This document shows positions 51,437 through 60,023 of a stretch of 64,000 nucleotides of DNA, one piece after another. The notes under the pieces are model-generated. The model was not told the DNA's origin, did no database searches, and saw nothing but the letters and a program-made list of their open reading frames with translations. Origin of the DNA: Luethyella okanaganae (GTDB lineage Bacteria > Actinomycetota > Actinomycetes > Actinomycetales > Microbacteriaceae); assembly GCF_042660285.1 (NCBI RefSeq), contig NZ_JBHSTP010000004.1:186001-250000 (forward strand), written 5' to 3'. Position numbers and translations under genes: made by a program. Each line of letters starts with the position of its first letter. The stretch's first letter is position 1.

Positions 51437-52225
51437 ATGAGTGACGAGCCCCGCATCCTGACCGAGCGTCGCGACCACGTGCTGCTGATCGGCCTCAATC
51501 GCCCGGACAAGCGCAACGCCGCTGATCTCGCGCTGCTGCAGGAGCTGGCCGTCGCATACGGTGAGCTGGAACGCGACCCCGAGCTGCGCGTCGGGCTGGT
51601 CCACGCGATCGGCGAGCACTTCACAGCCGGACTCGACCTGGTCGACATCGGGCCACGTCTCGGCCCGGACGGGATCGATATCGTGCCAGAGGGCGGCATG
51701 CACCCGTGGCAGGTGAACGGGCAGCAGCTCAGCAAACCCGTCGTGATCGCCGTGCAAGGCACGTGCCTCACCCTCGGTATCGAACTCATTCTGGCGAGCG
51801 ATGTCGCCGTGGCCGCCGAATCGACACGATTCGGGCAGATCGAGGTGAGTCGCGGCATCCTTCCCTTCGGCGGCGCGACTCTGCGCTTTCCACGCGCCGT
51901 CGGCTGGGGGAACGCCATGCGCTGGATCCTCACTAGCGAGCTCTTCGGCGCCGCTGAGGCGCACCGGATCGGACTCGTCCAGGAAGTCGTCGCCGATGGC
52001 GAGCAGTTCGATCATGCCGTTCGGATCGCCGAGCGCATCGCTGCGCAGGCGCCCCTCGCGGTTCAGGCCACGCTCGCCAATGCCCGCCGTGCCGTGCGCG
52101 ACGGGGATGCTTCTGCCGAAGCGGAACTGCAACCTGCCCTCGCCCGACTCGCAGCCAGCGAAGACGCCGCAATCGGCATGCGTGCCTTCCTGACTCGCAC
52201 AGAGGCCGAATTCGTCGGCCGCTGA
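51437..52225 (+). CDS. Enoyl-CoA hydratase/isomerase (crotonase) family protein
   Basis: 262 residues. The oxyanion-hole loops are HFTAGLDLVDIG and GTCLTLGIELILASDVAVAA, followed by FGQIEVSRGILPFGGATLRF. The usual glutamate of hydratases in the second loop is not obvious, so this may be an isomerase or thioesterase-like member. It acts on acyl-CoA thioesters, but the pathway is unknown because no other beta-oxidation gene is nearby. Confidence 0.88.
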   Translation: MSDEPRILTERRDHVLLIGLNRPDKRNAADLALLQELAVAYGELERDPELRVGLVHAIGEHFTAGLDLVDIGPRLGPDGIDIVPEGGMHPWQVNGQQLSKPVVIAVQGTCLTLGIELILASDVAVAAESTRFGQIEVSRGILPFGGATLRFPRAVGWGNAMRWILTSELFGAAEAHRIGLVQEVVADGEQFDHAVRIAERIAAQAPLAVQATLANARRAVRDGDASAEAELQPALARLAASEDAAIGMRAFLTRTEAEFVGR

Positions 52226-52444
52226 CCCCGGTTGGTTCGTCGCCCCTGCCTCGGTGGGCATCCGGTGCCCCACGCCTCGCACCTACCCGGCATCTGGCCG
52301 TCATGACACCATGGCAGCCGCGATGAGCCGAATCTCGGAGGCTGGATCAGGAGTGAAGAACGGGTGGAATCGCCCAAGTCCCACGTGCACGATCCTGCGA
52401 TGAAGCACCGAACGCATGCGGGAGCCACGACGTACGATGGGGAG

Positions 52445-53836
52445 GTGACAGCGTACGTCTCGGCCCTCGATCTGTTCTCCATCGGGATCGGCCCATCCAG
52501 CTCCCACACCGTCGGACCGATGCGAGCGGCGCTCGTGTTCTCTGCTCGGCTCGCGGAGAGCGGAATGCTGCGGAACGTGCATCGTGTCACATGCTCCCTC
52601 TACGGCTCGCTCGGCGCGACCGGGATCGGGCACGGCACGCCGGATGCCGTCGTCGCCGGGCTCTCCGGGCTGCGACCTGAGGACTGCGACCCCGATGCCG
52701 TGCGGGGTGTCTGGAGCACACTGCCCACAAGCGTCGACGCCAAGAGTGCCGAGATCCTGCTGAACGGCACCCACACGATCGCGATCGCCCGCGACGACGT
52801 GAGCTTCGAGCCGCGCACTCGGCTGCCCGGCCATCCGAATGCCATGACGCTGCAGGCCTGGGGGGCGGATGCCGCGCTGCCCATCATCGAGGAGACCTAT
52901 TACTCGATCGGGGGCGGTTTCATCCGCCGCGACGGCGAGGAGGAGGCCCCGACGGTTGGGATCCGGCACCCTCTGCCGTATTCGACCTCCGCCGAACTGC
53001 TCACGATCTGCACGGAACGCGGCCTCGACTTCTGCGATGTCGCACGCGCCAACGAGGAGTCGATCCACGGTGCGGAGGGCCTGAACGCCGGACTGGACGC
53101 GATCTGGGACGCCATGCGCGTCTGTGTGGATCACGGACTCGCGACCGATGGGACGCTGCCGGGAGGCCTCGGCGTCAAACGCCGAGCTCCTGCCGTGCGC
53201 ACCCAACTCGAGGAGCACGAACGCCAGCCGCGACGAGAGCGCGACACCTCGACCGAGTGGCTGCACGCCTTCGCCCTCGCCGTCAACGAGGAGAATGCCT
53301 CAGGTGGGCGAGTCGTCACGGCGCCGACCAATGGCGCGGCCGGAATCATCCCGGCTGTCGCGCACTACTATCTGCGTTTCGTCCCGGGAGCATCGCAGGA
53401 CGGCATCCGGAAGTATCTGTTGACCGCCGCCGCGATCGGCTCGCTCGTCAAGGCGAACGCCTCGATCTCCGGTGCGGAGGGTGGCTGCCAGGCCGAGATC
53501 GGCTCGGCGTGCGCGATGGCCTCCGGGGCCCTGTGCGCTGTGCTCGGCGGCACGCCGCAGCAGGTGGAGAACGCTGCCGAGATCGCGATGGAGCACCATC
53601 TCGGTCTCACCTGCGACCCCGTCGGCGGACTCGTGCAGGTGCCGTGCATCGAGCGCAACGCGATCGCCGCCTCAACCGCCGTCTCGGCGGCTCGCCTCGC
53701 CCTGCACGGTGACGGCACGCACCTGGTGTCGCTCGACACCGTGATCGAGACGATGCGCCAGACCGGCCTGGACATGATGACGAAGTATAAGGAGACGAGC
53801 GAGGGCGGACTCGCAGTCAACGTCATCGAGTGCTGA
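52445..53836 (+). CDS. sdaA: L-serine ammonia-lyase (L-serine dehydratase), single-chain
   Basis: Iron-sulfur enzyme turning serine into pyruvate and ammonia. 463 residues from the GTG at 52445, which starts just before ALDLFSIGIGPSSSHTVGPM; GTG at 52364 and ATG at 52400 would give longer forms. The beta domain is N-terminal and the alpha domain C-terminal in one chain. The [4Fe-4S] cysteines lie in GCQAEIGSACAMA and LTCDPVGGLVQVPC. It ends before a polypyrimidine tract and a long perfect hairpin. Confidence 0.93.
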   Translation: MTAYVSALDLFSIGIGPSSSHTVGPMRAALVFSARLAESGMLRNVHRVTCSLYGSLGATGIGHGTPDAVVAGLSGLRPEDCDPDAVRGVWSTLPTSVDAKSAEILLNGTHTIAIARDDVSFEPRTRLPGHPNAMTLQAWGADAALPIIEETYYSIGGGFIRRDGEEEAPTVGIRHPLPYSTSAELLTICTERGLDFCDVARANEESIHGAEGLNAGLDAIWDAMRVCVDHGLATDGTLPGGLGVKRRAPAVRTQLEEHERQPRRERDTSTEWLHAFALAVNEENASGGRVVTAPTNGAAGIIPAVAHYYLRFVPGASQDGIRKYLLTAAAIGSLVKANASISGAEGGCQAEIGSACAMASGALCAVLGGTPQQVENAAEIAMEHHLGLTCDPVGGLVQVPCIERNAIAASTAVSAARLALHGDGTHLVSLDTVIETMRQTGLDMMTKYKETSEGGLAVNVIEC

Positions 53837-53975
53837 TCTTTCCCCCGCCCATTGCCCGCCTCCTCCTCCCTCTCTCCTCCCTCTGCCTCCTCCTCCTTCT
53901 CCTTCTCCTTCTCCTTCTTCGAGACTGCGTGAATCGTCGGATAGAGGGCTCTTTTCGACGATTCACGCAGTCTCG
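53837..53975 (+). terminator. Polypyrimidine tract and perfect 20-bp inverted repeat behind sdaA
   Basis: Positions 53842-53919 are almost only C and T (TCCTTC-type repeats). Then 53920-53939 and 53956-53975 are perfect inverted complements around a 16-base loop. The hairpin is far stronger than needed for termination and resembles the size and layout of the dispersed palindromes elsewhere in the window, though the arm sequence differs. Confidence 0.75.
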
Positions 53976-54066
53976 AGGGGACACGAAGGCATGATTCGGG
54001 GAGGTGCGTTACGCCCTGTTGCACCTCCTCTCGTGTGCCGGCGTGCACGCGAGCTAACGTGTCCGC

Positions 54067-54975
54067 ATGTCGTCACTCGCCCTTCCATCCCCGCTCATCT
54101 CGACCCAGTGGCTCGCCGATCACCTCGGTAGCGACGGCCTCGTCGTCCTCGACGCGACCGTGCTGAGCGTTCAGGCACCCGGCGGCGGACATCGCTGGCT
54201 GAGCGGGTACAACCAGTACCTCATCACGGGACACATTCCCGGATCGGTCTTCGCCGACGTGCTCGAGGTGTTCTCCGACCCGAACGGGAGTTTCGATTTC
54301 GCACGCCCCGACGCGCAGCAGATCGCGGCCGCTGCGGCCTCGATCGGGATAGGTGACGACTCGACCGTCGTCGTCTACGACGCCTCCGTCGGCCAGTGGG
54401 CGTCCCGCATCTGGTGGCTGCTGAGATCCTTCGGTTTCGAGCGGGTTGCCGTGCTCGACGGCGGCCTCGCCAAGTGGAACTCCGAGGGGCGCACACTCGA
54501 CACCGGGCACGTCGAACCGCGACCGACCGGGCCTTTCACCGCCGTCGAGCAGCCGGGATTCTGGGTGGATAAGGCGTTCGTCGCCTCGGTCGTCACCGGC
54601 GAGACGGATGCCGTGCTCGTGTGCGCGCTGCCGCCGAGCGACTTCAGCGGCGAAACGGGCTCCCGCCCCCGCCGCGGGCACATTCCGGGTAGCGTGAACG
54701 TGCCCGCCGGGCGCCTCGTCGACCGCGGTTCCAATGCCTATCTCCGCGGCGAGGCTCTCTCCGAGCGCCTCGCGCCGGCTTTCGAGGCCGCGGGCACGGC
54801 TGACGGCGATGGCGCGGAAATCCTGATCGTGGTCTATTGCGGCGGCGGCATCGCCGCAGCATCCGGCGCCCTCGCGCTCACGATCGCCGGGCACCGGAAT
54901 GTCGCAGTCTATGACGGATCGCTCAACGAGTGGTCTGCGGACGAAGCGGCACCCCTTGCATCGACGGCGGCCTGA
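54067..54975 (+). CDS. Rhodanese-type sulfurtransferase
   Basis: 302 residues with two rhodanese domains; the N-terminal one is inactive and the C-terminal one carries the persulfide cysteine C258 in VVYCGGGIAAAS. The active loop CGGGIAA differs from thiosulfate (CRKGVT) and mercaptopyruvate (CGSGVT) types, so the donor is uncertain. GHIPGSVFADV and RRGHIPGSVNVPAG are the family markers. Stands alone. Confidence 0.93.
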   Translation: MSSLALPSPLISTQWLADHLGSDGLVVLDATVLSVQAPGGGHRWLSGYNQYLITGHIPGSVFADVLEVFSDPNGSFDFARPDAQQIAAAAASIGIGDDSTVVVYDASVGQWASRIWWLLRSFGFERVAVLDGGLAKWNSEGRTLDTGHVEPRPTGPFTAVEQPGFWVDKAFVASVVTGETDAVLVCALPPSDFSGETGSRPRRGHIPGSVNVPAGRLVDRGSNAYLRGEALSERLAPAFEAAGTADGDGAEILIVVYCGGGIAAASGALALTIAGHRNVAVYDGSLNEWSADEAAPLASTAA

Positions 54976-55038
54976 ACGATAGCCCACGTTCTCGGGGATT
55001 CACTGGCATCCGACCTCGGATGCGCGTAGCGTCGATCC

Positions 55039-55251
55039 ATGAGGAACTTCCGCGAGCGCCGCGCTGCGCAGCCGAGCGAGCGTCGTGGACGTTCACACGA
55101 TGGGCCTGGATTCACCGGTCTCGAGGGCGACTTCGAGGAGGAGCGTCGACGGGCAGCCGCAACGGAGCATGAGAACACCGCCTCGTATGAGCACGACCCT
55201 CACAATGCCGACGTCGTCCTGGGTCCGATCGAGGGCTTGACGCACCCATAG
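55039..55251 (+). CDS. Small hypothetical protein
   Basis: 70 residues, highly charged and predicted disordered (RERRAAQPSERRGR, EEERRRAAATEHEN). No clear ribosome binding site. It sits between the rhodanese and the zinc finger gene in the same direction with regular codon use. Might be real; no function can be named. Confidence 0.45.
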   Translation: MRNFRERRAAQPSERRGRSHDGPGFTGLEGDFEEERRRAAATEHENTASYEHDPHNADVVLGPIEGLTHP

Positions 55252-55295
55252 CCGCCAATCCACCCGAAACGGGCTGACCCGTGGCACGATAAGAC

Positions 55296-55682
55296 ATGCC
55301 TTCAGCCGGACTGTCTGCTGCCACCCTGGAGCACTTCGACGGGGTGCTGCACACGCAGCGAGATGAGCTTCTCGCCGAACTCCAGCAGCTCGATGCGTCG
55401 CTCGACGATGTGCGCACCGCCCGCAGCGGCGGCTCGTCTGACGACGAGAACGATCCCGAGGGGCCTACGCTGTCGTCGGAGTGGTCGCAGATGTCGGGTG
55501 TGCATGAGGACTTCGCCGGCAAGCTCGCCGAGATCGATAGCGCCCTCAGCCGTATCGCTGAAGGAAACTTCGGCATCTGCGCACGCTGCGGCGAGCGCAT
55601 CGGCCGTGCCCGCCTCGACGCGCGTCCCTCCGCGGAGTTCTGCATCGATTGCGCACGCGCGCTGGAACCGCGGCACACCTAG
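55296..55682 (+). CDS. DksA/TraR-type C4 zinc finger protein
   Basis: 128 residues. Residues 1-75 form the coiled coil (FDGVLHTQRDELLAELQQLD) and the C-terminal finger is CARCGERIGRARLDARP then CIDCARAL. In proteobacteria such proteins insert into the RNA polymerase secondary channel. Actinobacterial members are less well known; the coiled-coil tip aspartates are replaced by a DDENDPEGP stretch, so ppGpp-DksA-like action is uncertain. Confidence 0.87.
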   Translation: MPSAGLSAATLEHFDGVLHTQRDELLAELQQLDASLDDVRTARSGGSSDDENDPEGPTLSSEWSQMSGVHEDFAGKLAEIDSALSRIAEGNFGICARCGERIGRARLDARPSAEFCIDCARALEPRHT

Positions 55683-56115
55683 CACTCGCGCACCCACGCA
55701 CCTCGCGCCCCTCGCGCACCCGCGCACCTCTCGCGCACCCACGCACCTCGCGCCCCTCGCACACCCCTCGCGCACCCGCGCACCTCTCGCGCCCCCCGCG
55801 CACCCGCGCACCTCTCGCGCACCCGCGCACCCACGCACCTCCTCACTTCCTCACATCCTCGTCCTTCCTACACCCCGCGTCCGCCCTCTCGCCCGCCCCG
55901 CTCCTCTCTTCCGTCTTCCCCGCGTGATCCATACTCGCCACTCCGTCCGCGCCATTCCTGCGCTCCGTGGCACCCGTGACGGCGCGAAACGCAGGAATGG
56001 CGCACTACCTGAGCCGAAGCACACGGCGGGACCTGAGCCGACGCGATATGGCGCGGGAACAGGAGCGGCGTGAGGTAGCGCGAGAAAAGGAGCGGGCGGG
56101 GGCAGGTGCCGAAGA
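55683..56115. repeat. C-rich degenerate tandem repeats and palindrome
   Basis: Positions 55683-55835 are built from CGCGCACC, CACGCACCTC and CTCGCGCCC units on one strand, with strong C over G skew continuing to about 55920. A perfect 14-bp inverted repeat (55949-55962 and 55990-56003) follows. No gene is visible in this 433-bp gap between convergent genes. Confidence 0.8.
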
Positions 56116-57288
56116 CTAGAGCCAGCGCATCGTGAACGCCCGCGCGAGCAGCCCGCGCAGGGGCGGAACCGCGAGCGAGCGCACGAGCCCGTTGCGGGCG
56201 CGAAGACGCATTCCCGTCACGGGTCGCCCCATCGTCATATTGAACGCCGCCTGTCGCGCCGCCGTGCGCGCCGCCCTGCGACGACGCTCGTCGTAGTCGT
56301 GCAACGCCACCGTCCTCACGTCCGCGCCATCGCGCAGCGCGAGCTCGAGCGCCGGCGCGAGCGACATGGCATCGAGCCAGCCGAGGTTCATACCCTGTCC
56401 GCCGATGGGACTGATCTCGTGCGCGGCGTCGCCGGCCAGCATCACCCGGTTGGCCGCCATCCGCGCGGCGAGGTGCTGGCGCACCGAGAACGCGCTGAGC
56501 GAGGCGTCCGCCCGATCACGAGCGGCAACGGTGTCAAGACCATCGAGCACGTCGATGCCGGTGCGATCATGGATGATCCCGGCGAGATCGCCGGCCGAGG
56601 CGGACGGCCAGGCACGGTCAGTGAGGGCGACCCAGCGCCGCCACCCGCCCGGGAGGGGAAAGGACTCCACGACGCCGCCGCGCTCGAAGAACAGCACCGC
56701 GGTCGTTGCCCGGCCGCTCACGTCGGGATAGTCGGCCATGAGATAGCTCTGCTCTCGGCGAAGGGGTCGCCAGCGGATGCGAGAGGACTCGCGCACGACG
56801 CTACGCGGGCCGTCGGCGCCGACGACGAACCGGGCACGTTCGACGGTGGGCTGGCCGCCCTTTCCCGACAGCACGATCTCGACGTGATCATCCCGATCGC
56901 GCACGCCGAGAACCGCGATGCCGCGCCGCACGCCGTCCGCACGCAGTTCGGCGAAGCGCTCGCGCAGCAGTGCCTCTGTCTCGCGCTGCGGCAGCGCGAG
57001 CACGAACGGATGCCGCGCTCCGGCCTCGGCGAACGAGAGTCGCCCGAGCATCCGCCCGTCGCAGCGCGCGACCCCATCGCCGATGCGCACTCCGTGCGCG
57101 ATCGCAGCCGCGCTGACGCCGATCTGCTCGAGCGCCGCGAGCGCTGGTGGGTGGATGCCGATCGCCCGCGAGTGCGCCGAGGCGTCCGTGCGTTTCTCCA
57201 GCACCGCGACGTCGAGGCCGCGTTGCGCGAGCAGGCTCGCCAGTAACAGACCGACGGGGCCGGCGCCGACGATCACGACGTCACGCAT
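56116..57288 (-). CDS. FAD-dependent hydroxylase of a type III polyketide operon
   Basis: 390 residues from the ATG at 57288. FAD loop GAGPVG at 8-13 (VVIVGAGPVGLLLASLL), the DG motif in FVVGADGPRSVVRES and the second FAD motif in VMLAGDAAHEISPIGGQGMN. Class A flavoprotein monooxygenase without the thioredoxin-like tail. It overlaps the methyltransferase gene by eight bases. Expected to hydroxylate the phenolic product of the upstream polyketide synthase, as SrsC does for alkylresorcinols in Streptomyces. Confidence 0.9.
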   Translation of the reverse strand: MRDVVIVGAGPVGLLLASLLAQRGLDVAVLEKRTDASAHSRAIGIHPPALAALEQIGVSAAAIAHGVRIGDGVARCDGRMLGRLSFAEAGARHPFVLALPQRETEALLRERFAELRADGVRRGIAVLGVRDRDDHVEIVLSGKGGQPTVERARFVVGADGPRSVVRESSRIRWRPLRREQSYLMADYPDVSGRATTAVLFFERGGVVESFPLPGGWRRWVALTDRAWPSASAGDLAGIIHDRTGIDVLDGLDTVAARDRADASLSAFSVRQHLAARMAANRVMLAGDAAHEISPIGGQGMNLGWLDAMSLAPALELALRDGADVRTVALHDYDERRRRAARTAARQAAFNMTMGRPVTGMRLRARNGLVRSLAVPPLRGLLARAFTMRWL

Positions 57289-58090
57289 CGTGCTCGCCCC
57301 GCGACCGTGCAGTCGTCGGTCGCGGGCCCGCCGACCCTTGGCTCGCCGACCGTCCGTTCGCCGGCCAGATGAGGAGCTGGCGGAATGGTCCCTGCGGCAC
57401 CACCCGCCATTTGTCGGGGGCGACGGTCCGTAACTCCTCCGCCGTGTAACTGCGCCGAATCGAGGTGAGACCATCGGCCCTGATGAACGAGCCGTGGAAG
57501 AACGGCAGCGTGGCGATCCAGAACCCCAGATAGGCGATCGCCCCGCGGGTGATGTCGCCGTGCAGCACCCGCGGCAGATGCGACCGGCGGGCGCCAGTAT
57601 CCGCGATGAGCTGCTCGCTGTCGCGCAGCAGCGCACCGAACTCGTGAGGCATGAGATGGTGCAGCAGATGGTTCGAGGTCACCAGGTCGAAGCGTTCTCC
57701 CGCAGCGACCAGCTCGGCACTGAACGCACGACGGAAATCCACCCGCGGGATGAGCGGCAGGCTCGTGGCATAGCCGTGCGCACGAGCATCGGGGTCGATC
57801 GCCGTGATCTCGAGACGCAGTCCGTCGCGCGCCGCCCAGGCGGCCAGCGCACGCGGCAGGTCGCCACCACCCGAACCGATGTCGAGCAGGGTCGTCGGCA
57901 CGGTGTTGGAGAGCTGAGGGCGGATGAACCTCCGATAGCTGGATCGCCAGCCAGACACGGCCGCATTGACCAACCGGAACTGCGCATAGGTGCGTGCGAG
58001 GGTCGCCGGGTCGCAGTCAGGATCGTCCATGAGCTCGGTGGCGTCGGCATCCCGCTCTCGAAGCGAGGCGAGAACCGAGAGAGCATTCAC
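57281..58090 (-). CDS. Class I SAM-dependent methyltransferase of the same operon
   Basis: 269 residues from a GTG. SAM motif I is LLDIGSGGGDLP (68-79) and the substrate part has SNHLLHHL. The fold is UbiE/Coq5-like. In the Streptomyces srs operon the methylating enzyme is a membrane ICMT-type protein, so this is a different solution to the same step. It lies six bases after the polyketide synthase gene. Confidence 0.88.
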   Translation of the reverse strand: MNALSVLASLRERDADATELMDDPDCDPATLARTYAQFRLVNAAVSGWRSSYRRFIRPQLSNTVPTTLLDIGSGGGDLPRALAAWAARDGLRLEITAIDPDARAHGYATSLPLIPRVDFRRAFSAELVAAGERFDLVTSNHLLHHLMPHEFGALLRDSEQLIADTGARRSHLPRVLHGDITRGAIAYLGFWIATLPFFHGSFIRADGLTSIRRSYTAEELRTVAPDKWRVVPQGPFRQLLIWPANGRSASQGSAGPRPTTARSRGEHDA

Positions 58091-58096
58091 GGGCGA

Positions 58097-59227
58097 TCAT
58101 CCCTCCAGCACGGTCATGAGACCGGTCTCGACGGTGAGTCCCGGCCCGAACGCCATCGCCACGACACGTTCCCCGTCGGCCGCCGTCGATGCGTCGAGGA
58201 TGTGCTTGAGCACGAACAGCACGGTCGCACTCGACATATTGCCGAAGTCGCGGAGCGTCTCCCGAGCCGGCACGAGCTGCGCCTCGCTGAGGCCGAGCTT
58301 GGATTCGACCTTGTCGAGGATGCTGCGCCCGCCCGGATGGATCGCCCAGTGGCTCACCGCGTCGGCCGGTGCGGCGGCGAGCCGCGGCTCCCGCGCGAGC
58401 AACGGCGCGATCGCCGACTCGATGTGCTCGTCGATGATGTGCGGAACGTAGCTCGACAGCACCACCTCGAAGCCCTGATTACCGATCTTCCACGCCATGT
58501 CACCCTCGCCCACCGGGGTGATCACCGTCTCGAAGTTGTCGAGAGCGAAAGCCGTCTCGCCCGCTACAGGTGGCCGAGCGCTCACGATGCCGGCGGCCGC
58601 GCCATCCGCGAACAGCGACGAAGCCACGATCGTGTCCGGGTCGCTCGACGACCGCAGATGCAGGGTGCACAGCTCGGCACTCACCACGAGGACCACGGCA
58701 TCCGGATCGGCCTCGACGAATTGCTTCGCGGTGCGCAGTGCCGGCATCGACGCGTAGCAGCCCATGAAACCCAGATGGTAGCGCTGCACGGATGCCTCGA
58801 GCCCGAGTTCTCGCACAAGCATGAAGTCCGGCCCCGGTGCGAAGAATCCGGTGCAGCTCACCGTGACGACGTGGGTGATATCGGCGGCCTCCACCCCTTC
58901 GCACGCCGCGAGTGCCCGTCGCCCGGCCTCGACGAAGAGCTTCGTGCCCTCGACGATGTAGAGCTCGTTGCGCGTCTTCGTGCTCGGCTGCAGCAGGATT
59001 CCCGTCGTCGGGTCGAAGAAGCGCCGGTCCGCGTCGACGGCGTCGAAGGTGAGCTCATCGATCACACTGAAACGAGTGTCGATGCCGGACATGTTGAACG
59101 ATGTGGACACGATGCGCCGCGCAAGCCTGGTGAGATCCGGCTGCGCCGCGAAGACATCGCGCACGGCCTCTTGCAGGAGGACTGTTGCCGGAACCGCGGT
59201 CTGAAGTGCTCTCAGCGTGACACCCAT
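58097..59227 (-). CDS. Type III polyketide synthase (chalcone/stilbene synthase family)
   Basis: Homodimeric ketosynthase of 376 residues that extends a starter acyl-CoA with malonyl-CoA and cyclises the chain. Catalytic triad: C125 in VTVSCTGFFAPGPDF, H297 in WAIHPGGRSIL and N330 in DFGNMSSATVLF. The acyl-binding region has HLGFMGCYASMPAL with small residues, which fits long alkyl starters as in the alkylresorcinol or alkylpyrone synthases. First gene of the three-gene operon with the methyltransferase and hydroxylase. Confidence 0.93.
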   Translation of the reverse strand: MGVTLRALQTAVPATVLLQEAVRDVFAAQPDLTRLARRIVSTSFNMSGIDTRFSVIDELTFDAVDADRRFFDPTTGILLQPSTKTRNELYIVEGTKLFVEAGRRALAACEGVEAADITHVVTVSCTGFFAPGPDFMLVRELGLEASVQRYHLGFMGCYASMPALRTAKQFVEADPDAVVLVVSAELCTLHLRSSSDPDTIVASSLFADGAAAGIVSARPPVAGETAFALDNFETVITPVGEGDMAWKIGNQGFEVVLSSYVPHIIDEHIESAIAPLLAREPRLAAAPADAVSHWAIHPGGRSILDKVESKLGLSEAQLVPARETLRDFGNMSSATVLFVLKHILDASTAADGERVVAMAFGPGLTVETGLMTVLEG

Positions 59228-59579
59228 GGTTCAGTCTAGGCATGCGCCACTGTCACCTGGGTACCCCGTTCGGACGACTCCCAGCGACGGCCTCGCCCGC
59301 GCCGGAACCGCGCACGCGCTCGGTCGATTCGCCCCTCGACGAGACGCCCAAGGCGAGGATCATGCAGAAACCGGAGTTCGCCTCCGTCACGCGACGCGTG
59401 CCCGATGGAACCGAGAAACCGCCGCCGTTCGCTGGATTCACGCCCTCCCGGTCCGCAGCACCGACACCGACACCGACACCGAGTGTGTCCGTTTTCGACG
59501 GATGGTGCCGATATACCGGGCACATTCGTCGAAAACGGACGCATTCGCAACAGAGCGCGGGGAGAACAGCCGGGAGCGC
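59228..59579. other. Intergenic region before the ArsR operon
   Basis: No gene recognised. It holds a short CCGACA hexanucleotide run (59461-59480) directly followed by palindrome family B copy 2 (59481-59546). The promoter of the polyketide operon should lie at its left end but is not obvious. Confidence 0.6.
59481..59546. repeat. Dispersed palindrome, family B, copy 2
   Basis: 20-base arms (59481-59500 and 59527-59546) with two mismatches and an inner GTGCC/GGCAC pair. The arm core GAGTGTGTCCGTTTTCGACG is close to that of the copy at 38944-39009, but the loops differ. Confidence 0.85.
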
Positions 59580-59640
59580 TTGACAGGAGACGCCGCATGC
59601 GGTAAACATAACCAATTAGTTCTGAAACAGGATGGTTATG
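59580..59640 (+). promoter_or_regulatory. Promoter and candidate ArsR operator
   Basis: TTGACA (59580-59585) and TAAACA (59603-59608) are 17 bases apart. Two nested symmetric elements follow: AACCAATTAGTT (59610-59621) and the 8-bp arms CATAACCA / TGGTTATG (59607-59614 and 59633-59640). The outer right arm overlaps the ArsR start codons, so the regulator could block both transcription and translation of its own operon. Confidence 0.7.
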
Positions 59641-59982
59641 CGGACGATTGACGATCAGCTCAGCCGAGTGTTCACCGCCCTCGCCGACCCGACTCGCCGC
59701 GCGATCCTCACCCGCCTCACCGAGGGCGACGCAAGCGTAACGACCCTCGCCGAGCCCTTCGACATGAGTCAACCGGCGATCTCGAAGCACCTTAAGGTGC
59801 TCGAAAACGCCGGGCTCATCTCGCGAACCCGTGCTGCCACCTCCCGGCTCAGCCATCTTGAGGCAACCCCTCTGAAGGAGGCCGTCGTATGGATGGAGAG
59901 CTACCGCCGGTTCTGGGATGAGAGCTTCGACAAGCTCGACGCAGCCCTCGCCGACTATCGGGGCGAGCAGACGACCCGGTGA
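59632..59982 (+). CDS. ArsR family transcriptional regulator
   Basis: 116 residues; ATG codons at 59632 and 59638 are both possible. The winged helix is visible as FTALADPTRRAILTRL and SQPAISKHLKVLENAGLISR. No metal-binding cysteine pair (ELCVCDL) is present, so it belongs to the group paired with SRPBCC (AHSA1) proteins and not to the metal sensors. First gene of the operon with the SRPBCC protein 41 bp downstream. Confidence 0.9.
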   Translation: MVMRTIDDQLSRVFTALADPTRRAILTRLTEGDASVTTLAEPFDMSQPAISKHLKVLENAGLISRTRAATSRLSHLEATPLKEAVVWMESYRRFWDESFDKLDAALADYRGEQTTR

Positions 59983-60023
59983 AGCATCGTCGACACCGAC
60001 CCTTCCGAGAAAGGCCCAGAACG

